NCBI GenBank assembly: GCA_964538625.1
Contig: CAZIGH010000023.1
Coordinates: 14,213-78,212, forward strand
Reading direction: 5' to 3'
DNA: 64,000 nt
Source: JAEUHM01 sp964538625
GTDB taxonomy: Bacteria; Verrucomicrobiota; Verrucomicrobiia; Verrucomicrobiales; Verrucomicrobiaceae
The translations under genes were made by a program, and so were the position numbers. Shown one piece after another: positions 8,845 through 18,242 of the stretch (positions are counted from its first letter, which is position 1; each line of letters opens with the position of its first letter). Under the pieces are notes generated by a model. It did not search any database and was not told the origin of the DNA. It was given only the letters and a program-made list of their open reading frames with translations.

Positions 8845-11394
8845 GTGCCTTCGCCTGACTCCCTGCCCATCCAAGAAATCCGCCAGTCGCTCACCGCTGC
8901 CTTGCGAGATGCTTCCACGCCCAATCTCCTCATCAAGGCCCCCACAGGCTCCGGCAAGTCCACGCAGGTGCCCAAGTTTGTGCTCGACTCCGGAGTGCTG
9001 ACCCCAGACCAGCGCATCTACGTCCTACAGCCGCGCCGCATCGCCGCACGCATGCTGGCCCAGCGCGTCGCCAATGAGCGCGGCGTGCGGCTGGGCGCAG
9101 AGGTGGGCTACCAGGTGCGTTTTGACAACGTCTCGTCCCGGGACACGCGCATTCTCTACGTCACAGAGGGCGTGTTTCTCCGGCTGCTGATCGAAGACCC
9201 AGATCTCAAAAAAGTAGGCTGCCTCATCATCGACGAGTTCCATGAACGGCATATCGACGGTGACCTCTGCCTGGCCTGGGCGCGGGCCTTGCAAAAGGCA
9301 CGCCGTCCAGACCTCAAAATCATCGTCATGTCCGCCACGCTGGTGCCCGGGCCGCTGGTGGATTACCTTCAGCCCTCATGCCTCTTTGAGTCCGAGGGGC
9401 GGACCTTCCCCGTAGAGGTACGTTATCAGGCTCCCGCGCGGAGCAAGATTGGCGAAGTGGAACCCATTTGGGAGCAGGCCGCCCGCGCCTGTGAGGACCT
9501 CATCCGCGAGCCCCAGTTCAGCGGAGACATCCTGGTTTTCATGCCGGGCGGACATGAGATACGCAAGACCATCACCGCTCTCAACGGGCGCAGCTTCACC
9601 CGTAACATGCGCGTCGTGGCCCTGCACGGCGAACTCTCCCCACAGGAGCAGGACGCAGCAGTCACACCAGGCCCCCAGCGCCGCATCATCGTCAGCACCA
9701 ACGTGGCAGAAACCTCCCTCACCATCGAAGGCATTCGCGCCGTGGTGGACAGCGGGCTTGCTCGCATGGCCGGCTACGACGCCCGGCGCGGCATCAACAC
9801 CCTCACCGTACAGCGCATCTCACGCGCCTCCGCAGAGCAGCGGACCGGGCGCGCGGGGCGGCTTGGGCCGGGCATCGCCGTGCGCCTGTGGGCAGAGCGA
9901 GAGCACCTGCACCGCGCCGAGTGTGAAGCACCAGAAATCCACCGCCTGGAGCTCAGTGAGACCGTGCTGGCCACACGCGTGGCCGCCGAGCGGGCCAAGC
10001 TCCACATCACCTGGTTCGAGCCGCCGCTGCCCAACGCCCTGGAGCGTGCCGAGAGACTGCTGCATGACCTCGGAGCCGTGGACAACCACAACGGCATCAC
10101 CCCCCTGGGCGTCAAAATGAGCGCCTTCCCCCTGGAGCCGCGCTTCGCACGCATGCTGCTCGCCGCCGCTGAGCACGGTTGCCTGGAAGACGCCGCCGTG
10201 TGCGCCGCCATAGCTCAGGGAAGAGAAATCCTCACCGCCAGCCAAAAACAATCCCACCGCGGGAACGAAGACTTTTGGGAGAAAGAAGACATCAGCGAGT
10301 TCCAGGCCCAGCTCCGCGCCTTCTACAAAGCCAATGACCTGCGGTTTGATGCAGCGGCATGTCGCCCACTCGGCATCCACGGCATGGCCGCACGAGAAGC
10401 GGCAAAGGCTGCGGATCAGTTCCTCCGCCTAGCCCACCGCATCGGGTTGAAAAACGAACGTGCCCCTGCCCCAGGCATCTCGCTTGCCAAGACCCTCCTC
10501 GCCGCCTTCAGCGACCACGTCGGTGCTGAGACCTCCCCCGGAAGCCGCGTGTATCAGCTTACCGGTGGCAACCGTGGCCATCTCAAGGACCCCCACATCA
10601 AGGCACCCAAAATGCTCGTGGCTGCCGAAGCCATAGAAGTGCAGGGAAAAGCCCTCCAGGTGCAGCTCAATAACGTGACGCGCATCGAGGAAGAGTGGCT
10701 GCGGGAGATGTACCCAGCCGACTTCATCACCGAAAAGCGCGCCCTTTATGACGCCCAGCAAAAACGCGTCATCAACCAAGAGATCACCCGCTTCCGGGAT
10801 CTCGTCCTCACCGCCAGAGAGCGCGGCGAGCCGGACCACACCGTGGCCGCCTCCCTGCTGGCAGATGAAGTCATGGCCGGTCGCCTCAAGCTCGAGGGCT
10901 GGGGCGAGCGCGCAGACCAGTTCATCGCACGAGTCAACTGCCTCTCCCGGTGGATGCCCGAGCTAGAGCTGCCCCCCATCACCGAGGACGACCGCCGCCT
11001 CCTCATCGAGCAGATCTGCCACGGCTGCATCGCCTACCGCCAGCTCAAGGACAAGGACGTCTTCCCCGCACTCCACCAGTGGCTCAGCCCCATGCAGCGG
11101 GACCTTCTGGACCGCTATGCACCCGAGCGCATTCCCCTGAAGAAGGACCGCACCGCCAAGGTGACTTACGATGAAAAGCAGCCACCCAGCATCTCCGTCG
11201 TCCTCCAGCATCTTTACGACGTGAATGAAAACCCCAAGATAGCCGACCAGCGCGTCAGCGTCGTCGTGCATCTCCTCAGCCCCGCCCAGCGCCCCATCCA
11301 GACCACCGGCGACCTAGGGCGCTTCTGGAGAGAAGGCTACCCCGCCGTGCGCACCCAGCTCAAGGGGCGCTACCCCAAGCACGAATGGCGGTGA
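8845..11394 (+). CDS. hrpB: ATP-dependent RNA helicase HrpB-type (DEAH/DEFH family)
   Basis: This 849-residue protein has the full order of HrpB: Walker A APTGSGKST at residues 32-40, motif II DEFH at 130-133 (HrpB uses DEFH rather than DEAH), SAT at 163-165, and motif VI QRTGRAGR. A helicase-associated region follows. The C-terminal HrpB domain ends in the typical pattern LSPAQRPIQTTGDLGRFW followed by GRYPKHEW. HrpB acts on RNA in the cytoplasm; its physiological substrate is not well established. The start is GTG at 8845. The length agrees with the family. It stands alone, between the tRNA and the transhydrogenase operon. Confidence 0.93.
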   Translation: MPSPDSLPIQEIRQSLTAALRDASTPNLLIKAPTGSGKSTQVPKFVLDSGVLTPDQRIYVLQPRRIAARMLAQRVANERGVRLGAEVGYQVRFDNVSSRDTRILYVTEGVFLRLLIEDPDLKKVGCLIIDEFHERHIDGDLCLAWARALQKARRPDLKIIVMSATLVPGPLVDYLQPSCLFESEGRTFPVEVRYQAPARSKIGEVEPIWEQAARACEDLIREPQFSGDILVFMPGGHEIRKTITALNGRSFTRNMRVVALHGELSPQEQDAAVTPGPQRRIIVSTNVAETSLTIEGIRAVVDSGLARMAGYDARRGINTLTVQRISRASAEQRTGRAGRLGPGIAVRLWAEREHLHRAECEAPEIHRLELSETVLATRVAAERAKLHITWFEPPLPNALERAERLLHDLGAVDNHNGITPLGVKMSAFPLEPRFARMLLAAAEHGCLEDAAVCAAIAQGREILTASQKQSHRGNEDFWEKEDISEFQAQLRAFYKANDLRFDAAACRPLGIHGMAAREAAKAADQFLRLAHRIGLKNERAPAPGISLAKTLLAAFSDHVGAETSPGSRVYQLTGGNRGHLKDPHIKAPKMLVAAEAIEVQGKALQVQLNNVTRIEEEWLREMYPADFITEKRALYDAQQKRVINQEITRFRDLVLTARERGEPDHTVAASLLADEVMAGRLKLEGWGERADQFIARVNCLSRWMPELELPPITEDDRRLLIEQICHGCIAYRQLKDKDVFPALHQWLSPMQRDLLDRYAPERIPLKKDRTAKVTYDEKQPPSISVVLQHLYDVNENPKIADQRVSVVVHLLSPAQRPIQTTGDLGRFWREGYPAVRTQLKGRYPKHEWR

Positions 11395-11504
11395 AACGGC
11401 GGACGAACTTTTGTATCAGTCTGCCGTGCGGAATGCTTGCGTTTTAAGACGAGAGCCGACACTATCTCACCAGGTTCGGCACAAGGCCCGGACCCCGCTT
11501 TCCT

Positions 11505-12626
11505 ATGCGTGTCTTTGCCCCACTGGAACATCTGGACAGCGAGTGCCGTGCGGCGCTCGATCCGGCGGCGACGAAAAAACTCGTCTCTCTCGGTTTCAAA
11601 GTCACCGTCGAGTCCGGACTCGGACTCAAGTCCTCCCACCCGGATGAAGCCTACTCCAGGGCAGGAGCTGAGATAGGCAACGCCCACGCAGAGGCAGACA
11701 TCATCGTGCGCGTCAGGCCGCCGCGCCCTGCTGACCTGAAAGGCTTAAAGCCCGGCGTGCTGCACCTCAGCCTGCTGGACCCCTTTCATCAGACAGATCT
11801 CCTCCAGCAGGCCGCCGCAGACAGCGTCAACCTCGTCAGCCTGGAACTCATCCCGCGCACCACACTCGCCCAGAAGATGGATGTCCTCAGCTCACAGGCG
11901 AATCTAGCCGGTTACGTAGCCATAGTCCACGCTGCAAACCGGCTGAACCGCATTCTGCCCATGATGATGACGCCCGCAGGCACCCTCTCCCCGGCGAAAG
12001 TCTTCGTCATCGGCGTCGGCGTGGCAGGCTTGCAGGCCATCGCTACCGCGCGTCGTCTGGGAGCCAGAGTCGAGGCCTTTGACACCCGCCCCGTGGTAGA
12101 AGAGCAGGTGAAGTCCCTCGGAGCCAAGTTTGTAAAGATAGACCTCGGTGAAACCGGCCAGACCGAGCAGGGTTACGCCAAAGAACTCACCCCCGAACAG
12201 CTCGAGCTCCAGCGTCAGGCCATGGCCAAAGTCTGCGCGCAAAGTGACATCGTCGTCACCACCGCGAAACTCTTCGGCAAACCCGCCCCCACACTCGTCA
12301 CTGCGGACATGGTAGCGGGCATGAAACCAGGCAGCGTCATCGTGGACCTCGCCGCCGAAACCGGAGGCAATGTGGAAGGCACCGTTCTCAACCAAGAAGT
12401 CACCACCCCGGGCGGTGTCACGCTCATTGGACACGCCTGCCTGGAAGGCCGCGTAGCCCAGCACGCCAGCCAAATGTTCGGTGCCAACGTAGCCAACTTC
12501 ATCGAGCACTTCTGGGACAGCTCCTCCTCCACCTTTCACTGGCGGCTGGAAGACGAAATTCTCAAAGGCTGCCTGCTCACCCATCAGGGAGCCGTCATTC
12601 ATCCGCGCTTCCGCTCCAACCCCTGA
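11505..12626 (+). CDS. pntAA: NAD(P) transhydrogenase alpha subunit, part 1 (NAD-binding)
   Basis: The 373-residue soluble domain I of proton-translocating transhydrogenase binds NAD(H). It has an alanine-dehydrogenase-like fold with a Rossmann motif (VFVIGVGVAGLQAIATARRL) and the following acidic residue in EAFD that selects NAD. Downstream, pntAB and pntB complete the complex, which couples hydride transfer from NADH to NADP+ to proton entry across the inner membrane. The alpha subunit is split into two genes here, as in Rhodospirillum and many PVC bacteria, rather than fused as in E. coli. pntAB follows after 16 bp, indicating an operon. Confidence 0.95.
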   Translation: MRVFAPLEHLDSECRAALDPAATKKLVSLGFKVTVESGLGLKSSHPDEAYSRAGAEIGNAHAEADIIVRVRPPRPADLKGLKPGVLHLSLLDPFHQTDLLQQAAADSVNLVSLELIPRTTLAQKMDVLSSQANLAGYVAIVHAANRLNRILPMMMTPAGTLSPAKVFVIGVGVAGLQAIATARRLGARVEAFDTRPVVEEQVKSLGAKFVKIDLGETGQTEQGYAKELTPEQLELQRQAMAKVCAQSDIVVTTAKLFGKPAPTLVTADMVAGMKPGSVIVDLAAETGGNVEGTVLNQEVTTPGGVTLIGHACLEGRVAQHASQMFGANVANFIEHFWDSSSSTFHWRLEDEILKGCLLTHQGAVIHPRFRSNP

Positions 12627-12642
12627 CCCCGTCTCTATCGAC

Positions 12643-12945
12643 ATGGAACTCGTACTGCTCCTTTTCACCTTCACCCTCGCCGTGTTCCTCGGGTTTGAAC
12701 TCATCTCCAAAGTCCCCGCCCAGCTCCACACGCCACTCATGTCCGGCTCCAACGCCATCTCCGGCATCACCATCGTCGGAGCACTGGTAGCCACCGGACT
12801 CGGGGACGGCTCACTCGCCCAGTGGCTCGGCTTCGGCGCACTCGTACTGGCCACCATCAATGTCATCGGCGGCTACCTCATCACCGACCGAATGCTGGCC
12901 ATGTTCAAAAGCAAAGCGGACAGCAAGGACAAGCCCTCCTCATGA
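12643..12945 (+). CDS. pntAB: NAD(P) transhydrogenase alpha subunit, part 2 (membrane)
   Basis: A 100-residue membrane protein with three predicted helices, containing the family signature VPAQLHTPLMSGSNAISGI that lines the proton path. It forms part of membrane domain II. Its stop overlaps the pntB start by 4 bp (ATGA at 12942), so translation of the two is probably coupled. Confidence 0.95.
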   Translation: MELVLLLFTFTLAVFLGFELISKVPAQLHTPLMSGSNAISGITIVGALVATGLGDGSLAQWLGFGALVLATINVIGGYLITDRMLAMFKSKADSKDKPSS

Positions 12946-14354
12946 GTCTCTTCATCAATCTCTGTTACATCGCAGCCTCAGTGCTGTTCATCTTCGGCAT
13001 CAAAATGCTCGGACGCGTGGACACTGCCCGGCGGGGAAACATCATCTCCTCGTCAGGCATGTTGCTCGCCGTCATCGCCACCCTTCTGGACCAGCACATC
13101 CTCTCCTTCACCTGGATCATCATCGGCCTGCTCGCCGGCAGTGCCATTGGTGCCGTGTGGGCCAAGAAGGCCGAAATGACCGGCATGCCGGAACTCGTCG
13201 CCCTCTTCAACGGCTTCGGCGGCCTAGCCTCCCTGCTCGTCGGCTGGGCAGAGTATGATCGCGTGCTCGCCATCGGTTGGGCAGAATACCTCAAAGAGCA
13301 TCCCGAAGTGCCAAGCTGGTTCGTCATGGCGGCCATCTTCTTCACCGTCGTCATCGGTGCGCTCACCTTCACCGGCAGCATCGTCGCCTGGGCCAAGCTC
13401 TCCGGCCGCATGAGCGGCAAGCCCACCCTCTTCCCCGGGCAGAAAGCACTCAACCTCGCCCTCGTCGCCACCATCCTGCTCTCAGGCCTCGTCTGGCTCC
13501 TGGCAGACGCACCCGCATGGACCGCGCTCTTCTACGTCGTCGTTCTCGGCGCACTTATCCTCGGCTGGCTCGGCGTCATCCCCATCGGCGGGGGAGACAT
13601 GCCCGTCGTCATCTCCCTCCTGAACTCACTCTCCGGCATCGCAGGTTCAGCGGCAGGATTCGTCGTTCTCAACAACGTCCTCATCGTCGCAGGATGCCTC
13701 GTCGGAGCCAGCGGCCTCATCCTCACCATCATCATGTGCAAAGCCATGAACCGCACGCTTGGCAACGTGCTCTTTGGAGGTTTCGGCTCAGACGCAACTG
13801 GCGGCGGCTCTGCCGTGTCCGGCGAAATGAAAGGCATCAGCGTAGAAGACGCCTACTACGTCCTCGAAGCCGCAAGCAGTGTCGTCATCGTGCCCGGCTA
13901 CGGCATGGCCGTGGCACAGGCCCAGCACGTCGTGAAGGAACTCGGCCAACTGCTAGAAGACAAAGGAGCAGAAGTCCGCTACGCTATTCACCCCGTCGCA
14001 GGCAGAATGCCCGGCCACATGAACGTCCTGCTTGCAGAAGCAGACGTGCCCTATGAGCAGCTCTGTGAAATGGATGCCGTTAATCCCACACTCGCACAGG
14101 TGGATGTGGCCATCGTCATCGGTGCCAACGACGTAGTGAACCCAGCCGCACTGGAAGACAAAAGCAGCCCCATCTACGGCATGCCCATCATCAACGTCCA
14201 TGAAGCACGCACCGTCTTCGCGCTCAAACGCGGCAAAGGCGCCGGCTTCTCCGGCCTCGAGAATGCCCTCTTCTTTCGCCCCAACTGCCGCATGATCTAC
14301 GGAGACGCCAAGCAAACCCTCAGCGCCCTCGTCGCCCAGTTTAAGCAGACGTAA
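12942..14354 (+). CDS. pntB: NAD(P) transhydrogenase beta subunit
   Basis: This 470-residue protein has about nine membrane segments followed by the NADP-binding domain III. Visible hallmarks are IPIGGGDMPVVISLLNSLSG in the membrane part, VPGYGMAVAQAQ in the nucleotide loop, PVAGRMPGHMNVLLAEA, and the C-terminal GANDVVNPAA and KRGKGAGFSG segments. Length and order match full PntB. The start at 12942 overlaps the end of pntAB. The TAA stop at 14352-14354 lies inside the first copy of a tandem repeat (GACGTAAGTTTGCC), so the repeat begins in the last codons of the gene. Confidence 0.95.
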   Translation: MSLFINLCYIAASVLFIFGIKMLGRVDTARRGNIISSSGMLLAVIATLLDQHILSFTWIIIGLLAGSAIGAVWAKKAEMTGMPELVALFNGFGGLASLLVGWAEYDRVLAIGWAEYLKEHPEVPSWFVMAAIFFTVVIGALTFTGSIVAWAKLSGRMSGKPTLFPGQKALNLALVATILLSGLVWLLADAPAWTALFYVVVLGALILGWLGVIPIGGGDMPVVISLLNSLSGIAGSAAGFVVLNNVLIVAGCLVGASGLILTIIMCKAMNRTLGNVLFGGFGSDATGGGSAVSGEMKGISVEDAYYVLEAASSVVIVPGYGMAVAQAQHVVKELGQLLEDKGAEVRYAIHPVAGRMPGHMNVLLAEADVPYEQLCEMDAVNPTLAQVDVAIVIGANDVVNPAALEDKSSPIYGMPIINVHEARTVFALKRGKGAGFSGLENALFFRPNCRMIYGDAKQTLSALVAQFKQT

Positions 14355-14943
14355 GTTTGCCCCTTCCCCGACGAACCACCCGTAGAAGCAAACGTGAGTT
14401 TGCCCCTTCCCCGACGAACCCCCTCTCCAAAATCATCCCCTCTCCCTTGGAAGTCTCACCACTTCCTCTACTCCCCACGCAAACGCCATCACCCGTAGAA
14501 GCAAACGTAAGTTTGCCCTTCCCCGACGAGTCCCCTCTCCAAAATCATCCCCCCTCCCTTGGAAGTCTCACGACTTCCTCTACTCCCCACGCAAACGCCA
14601 TCACCCGTAGAAGCAAACGTAAGTTTGCCCTTCCCCGACGAGTCCCCTCTCCAAAATCATCCCCCCTCCCTTGGAAGTCTCACGACTTCCTCTACTCCCC
14701 ACGCAAACGCCATCACCCGTNNNNNNNNNNNNNNNNNNNNNNNNNNNNNNNNNNNNNNNNNNNNNNNNNNNNNNNNNNNNNNNNNNNNNNNNNNNNNNNN
14801 NNNNNNNNNNNNNNNNNNNNACTTCCTCTACTCCCCACGCAAACGCCATCACCCGTAGAAGCAAACGTGAGTTTGCCCTTCCCCGACGAGCCACCTCTCC
14901 AAAATCATCCCCTCTCCCTTGGAAGTCTCACGACTTCCTCTAA
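14349..14943 (+). repeat. tandem repeat with ~112-bp period, interrupted by an assembly gap
   Basis: Units starting ACGT(A/G)AGTTTGCC begin at 14349 (short, 43 bp), 14392, 14505, 14617 and, beyond the gap, 14865. The full units are 112-113 bp and almost identical. Each carries GCAAAC-GT(A/G)A-GTTTGC, a 6-bp inverted repeat with a 4-nt loop, which could form small hairpins in RNA downstream of pntB. Open frames running through the units arise because the 112-113 bp repeats lack stops in one register; I do not regard them as genes. Confidence 0.9.
14721..14820. other. 100-N assembly gap inside the tandem repeat
   Basis: Exactly 100 Ns lie in the tandem repeat. Unit spacing across the gap (14617 to 14865, 248 bp) is not a multiple of 112, so the gap length is a placeholder and the true copy number is unknown. 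Confidence 0.95.
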
Positions 14944-15034
14944 TCCGCACAGGCCTTTTCCGACCGAGAACCCCTGCGAACCTCCATCTCAATCGACAAT
15001 TGCATTAGCAAGAAAACGAGGGATCATCCCGCTC

Positions 15035-15823
15035 ATGGCTCTCGACCTCACCGCCTCGCTTGGCTGGCAGAAGTCCGCATCGCTGCTCATGGGTATAGCT
15101 GCGGAGAATTGGTTACGTTACGCCCTGGCGGCAGGAGTGGCTTGGCTCCTGGCGTATGTCGTCTTCAAGCGCCGCTGGTGGCGACGCAAGATCATCCAGA
15201 GGGAACCGTCAGCCGCCGATGTACGAAGGGAGATGGGCTGGTCACTGCTCACCGCGCTGGTTTACGGCCTAGTAGGCACGGCGACCATTCTGGCTGGCCG
15301 CGCCTGGGGCTGGCAGATGTACATGAAGATCGACGCTTACGGCTGGGGCTGGTTCTTCGCCAGCATCGGCATCGCGATCATCGTGCATGACACTTGGTTT
15401 TACTGGACGCACCGCCTCATGCACCACCGCCGCCTTTTCAAGTATTTCCACCGCGTGCATCATGAGAGCACCAATCCCAGCCCGTGGGCTGCCTACTCCT
15501 TTTCACCGTTGGAGGCCGCAGTGCAGGCCGGCATCTTCCCGCTTCTGGTTTTCACTGTACCGATGCATCCGCTGGCCTTCTTCGCCTTCATGATCTGGCA
15601 GATCTTCTTCAATGTCCTGGGCCACACGGGTTACGAATACTTCCCCCGTTGGCTCATGCGCACCTGGCTGGGCAGCATCCTGAACACCCCCACAAACCAC
15701 GTCCAGCATCACGAGAAAATGCGCGGGAACTACGGCCTCTACTTCAATGTCTGGGACCGCCTGATGGGCACGAACCATCCGGACTACGAGGCGCGCTTTC
15801 ACGAGGTCACCACACGCCAGTAA
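15035..15823 (+). CDS. sterol desaturase/fatty acid hydroxylase superfamily membrane protein
   Basis: The 262-residue integral membrane protein carries the histidine clusters that bind a di-iron centre in this superfamily: HDTWFYWTHRLMHH, HRVHHES and NHVQHHEKMRGN. It has about four membrane helices. Family members insert hydroxyl groups or double bonds into lipids, sterols or carotenoids using O2. The substrate cannot be told from sequence. The ATG at 15035 is chosen because the upstream in-frame sequence is the tandem repeat. No obvious operon partner is present; the SPFH gene follows after 207 bp. Confidence 0.88.
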   Translation: MALDLTASLGWQKSASLLMGIAAENWLRYALAAGVAWLLAYVVFKRRWWRRKIIQREPSAADVRREMGWSLLTALVYGLVGTATILAGRAWGWQMYMKIDAYGWGWFFASIGIAIIVHDTWFYWTHRLMHHRRLFKYFHRVHHESTNPSPWAAYSFSPLEAAVQAGIFPLLVFTVPMHPLAFFAFMIWQIFFNVLGHTGYEYFPRWLMRTWLGSILNTPTNHVQHHEKMRGNYGLYFNVWDRLMGTNHPDYEARFHEVTTRQ

Positions 15824-16030
15824 ATCGTTCAGGATAGCGCCCGCCCACTCACCACATTGGGTGCCAGAGCAGAGGCACTGGGCGGGTCGCTTGGGGGCCG
15901 ACTGGGCATTCCACTTTCGCCACAGATTTCTTCTCGCAGTCTTTCAGGTGGGACTCTACACTTCCCGGCAGGTGAGTCGGTGCAGGCTCACTCCCCTCTT
16001 CATCGAACCCTACACTCTTCCTTCCCCGCC

Positions 16031-17107
16031 ATGGCTCTGCTCAACTATCTCAAAGGACAGTTCCTCGAAATCATCGAATGGACCGATGACAGTCGCGACA
16101 CGCTGAGCTGGCGCTTCCCGGATGAGGACAAGGAGATCAAGAACGGTGCGCAGCTCATTTGCCGGGAATCGCAAACGGCGCAGTTTATTTATCTGGGCCA
16201 GTTTGGCGATACGTTTGGGCCGGGGAAATACAGTCTTGTCACGGACAACATTCCTATCCTCTCCACACTGAAGGGCTGGAAGTATGGCTTTAACTCGCCG
16301 TTCAAGGCGGACATTTACTTCGTCAACACGCGGCTCTTCACCGGCAACAAGTGGGGCACGAGCAACCCCATCATGATGAGGGATCAGGACTTCGGGATCG
16401 TCCGTGTGCGCGCCTTTGGCACCTTTGACTTCAAGGTGGTGGACGTGAAAGTGTTCCTGAAGGAGGTAGCGGGGTCAGACCATCACTTCAGACTCGACGA
16501 GTTTGCAGACACGATGCGCTCCCGCATCGTCAGCGTGTTCACCGACGCAGTTGCTTCAGCAAAGATTCCAGTGCTGGACCTTGCCACCCGCTACACCGAA
16601 CTGGGTGAGGCGCTGCTGCCGCTCATCAACCCGCAGACAGTGAGCAAGTACGGCATTGAGATCACCAGCTTCATTCTCGAAAACGCCAGTGTGCCGCCGG
16701 AGGTGGAGGCCGCGATCGACAAACGCAGCAGCATGTCCGCCATTGGGAATCTCAACGACTACGTGAAGTTCCAGATGGCCGAGGGCATGGCAAAGGGCGG
16801 CGGCGGAGTGGGCGGCACGGCGGCGGAGATAGCCATGGGATTCGGCATGGCGAGTCAGATGATGAAGGACGGCGTTTTCGGCGCGGCACCTGCGGCGGGT
16901 TCACCTCCGCCACTGCCAGGAGCGGCTCCTGCGGCGGTGCCCGCAGCAGCTGCGGACATTCTCACTCCGGGTCAGGTGGCGCAGACGCTGGGAGTGACGG
17001 AAGAGGATGTGCTGTCCGCCATCGAAGCCGGGGACATCAAGGCCAAGAAGATCGGCTCCGCCTACCGCATCACCAAGGCGGCTCTGGACGAGTTCCTCGC
17101 CAAATAA
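16031..17107 (+). CDS. SPFH-domain protein (YdjI/virion-core-like) with C-terminal helix-turn-helix
   Basis: This 358-residue protein begins with an SPFH-type core (about residues 20-245) of the bacterial subgroup annotated as virion core protein or YdjI. It includes QTAQFIYLGQFGDTFGPGKY and the EITSFILENASVPPEVEAAI segment. An Ala/Pro/Gly linker (about 285-310) leads to a C-terminal excisionase-like helix-turn-helix (ILTPGQVAQTLGVTEEDVLS to AYRITKAALDEFLAK). There is no transmembrane segment, so membrane association would be peripheral or through partners. The zinc-ribbon gene follows after 51 bp; such pairs (YdjI with YdjG/YdjH) are known in Bacillus in connection with membrane-stress proteins. 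The start at 16031 matches the family N-terminus. Confidence 0.85.
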   Translation: MALLNYLKGQFLEIIEWTDDSRDTLSWRFPDEDKEIKNGAQLICRESQTAQFIYLGQFGDTFGPGKYSLVTDNIPILSTLKGWKYGFNSPFKADIYFVNTRLFTGNKWGTSNPIMMRDQDFGIVRVRAFGTFDFKVVDVKVFLKEVAGSDHHFRLDEFADTMRSRIVSVFTDAVASAKIPVLDLATRYTELGEALLPLINPQTVSKYGIEITSFILENASVPPEVEAAIDKRSSMSAIGNLNDYVKFQMAEGMAKGGGGVGGTAAEIAMGFGMASQMMKDGVFGAAPAAGSPPPLPGAAPAAVPAAAADILTPGQVAQTLGVTEEDVLSAIEAGDIKAKKIGSAYRITKAALDEFLAK

Positions 17108-17158
17108 CTCGGCTGTGTCTCCCACGGCAAATCCCGACGAGAATCCACACCCAAAAGG

Positions 17159-18235
17159 ATGGCGGACCTGGAGTTCACGGCACTGACCAAGTTCAACTGC
17201 AAGGCATGTGGTGCCGAGGCAGTGTGGACCCCGTCCAAGCAGATGCTGGTCTGCCCCTACTGTGGCACCGTATCCGAAGCCGAGCTGGCGAATGACTTTC
17301 AGGCGGTCAAGGAGAATGACTTGCTGGAGGCGCTGAATAAGCTAACGCCGGAAGATGAAGGCTGGCAGGTGGCTCGCAAAACCGTGCGCTGCCAGTCCTG
17401 CCGTGCGATTTCCGTGTTCGACCCGGCGCGGGTGTCCCAGAGCTGTGACTTCTGCGGTTCCCCTGCCCTGCTGGACGTGGATGACCTCAAGGCACCGGTG
17501 CGTCCCGGAAGCCTTATCCCATTCCTCATCCCGCAGACCAAGGTGCGGGAAGACATCCGGCGCTGGTATGGAAGCCACTGGTTTGCCCCCAATAAGCTGG
17601 GGCAGAAGGCCCTGACGGATACGCTTCACGGCATTTACCTGCCTTACTGGACGTTTGACGCGCAGGTGCACGCCGACTGGCAGGCGGAGTCCGGTGAATA
17701 CTATTACACCCGGGACCGAGAGGGGAAAACCCAACGCCACGTGCGCTGGTCATGGGCGAGCGGTTCGCTAGATCATTTCTTTGATGACTTGCTGGTGCCT
17801 GCCTCTCGTGGAGTGCACCCCGCTCTGCTCGAAAAGGTGGGTTCCTTCCCCACGACCTCGCAGCTCGTGCCTTACGACCCCGGTTACCTGACGGGCTGGG
17901 TCGTGGAGCAGTATCAGATCGATCTTCGCGCCGCAGCGCAAGCATCCCACTCCAGCATGGAGGCCGCCATGCGAAGTCTCTGTGGCAACGCGGTGCCGGG
18001 TGACACTTACCGAAACCTTCAGGTGGTCACCCAATACAGCGGTCAGACCTTCAAGCACGTGCTTCTACCCGTGTGGTTGCTCACGTACACGTACGGCACA
18101 AAGAACTACCAAGTCATCGTGAACGGCGTCACGGGCCAGATCAACGGTGAGTATCCTCTGAGCTGGATCAAAATCGCGCTGGTGACGCTAGCGGCGCTGA
18201 TAGCCATCGCCATCGTGCTCAGCATGAGCGAGTAG
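17159..18235 (+). CDS. TFIIB-type zinc-ribbon membrane protein paired with the SPFH gene
   Basis: The 358-residue protein has two zinc ribbons near the N-terminus: CKACGAEAVW...CPYCG (about residues 19-40) and CQSCRA...CDFCGS (about 79-102). A long central domain rich in aromatic residues follows (YLPYWTFDAQVHADWQAESG), and a single C-terminal membrane helix (ALVTLAALIAIAIVLSMS). Homologues are often misnamed primosomal protein N' or helicase; no helicase motif is present. Context with the SPFH protein suggests a complex at the inner membrane in which this protein is the anchor. Function otherwise unknown. Confidence 0.82.
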   Translation: MADLEFTALTKFNCKACGAEAVWTPSKQMLVCPYCGTVSEAELANDFQAVKENDLLEALNKLTPEDEGWQVARKTVRCQSCRAISVFDPARVSQSCDFCGSPALLDVDDLKAPVRPGSLIPFLIPQTKVREDIRRWYGSHWFAPNKLGQKALTDTLHGIYLPYWTFDAQVHADWQAESGEYYYTRDREGKTQRHVRWSWASGSLDHFFDDLLVPASRGVHPALLEKVGSFPTTSQLVPYDPGYLTGWVVEQYQIDLRAAAQASHSSMEAAMRSLCGNAVPGDTYRNLQVVTQYSGQTFKHVLLPVWLLTYTYGTKNYQVIVNGVTGQINGEYPLSWIKIALVTLAALIAIAIVLSMSE

Positions 18236-18242
18236 GCGCGCG

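Noticed and set aside
14357..15034. In-frame upstream extension of the desaturase gene through the tandem repeat and the N gap
   Set aside because: The sequence is the 112-bp repeat and includes unknown bases; the family N-terminus begins at the ATG at 15035.
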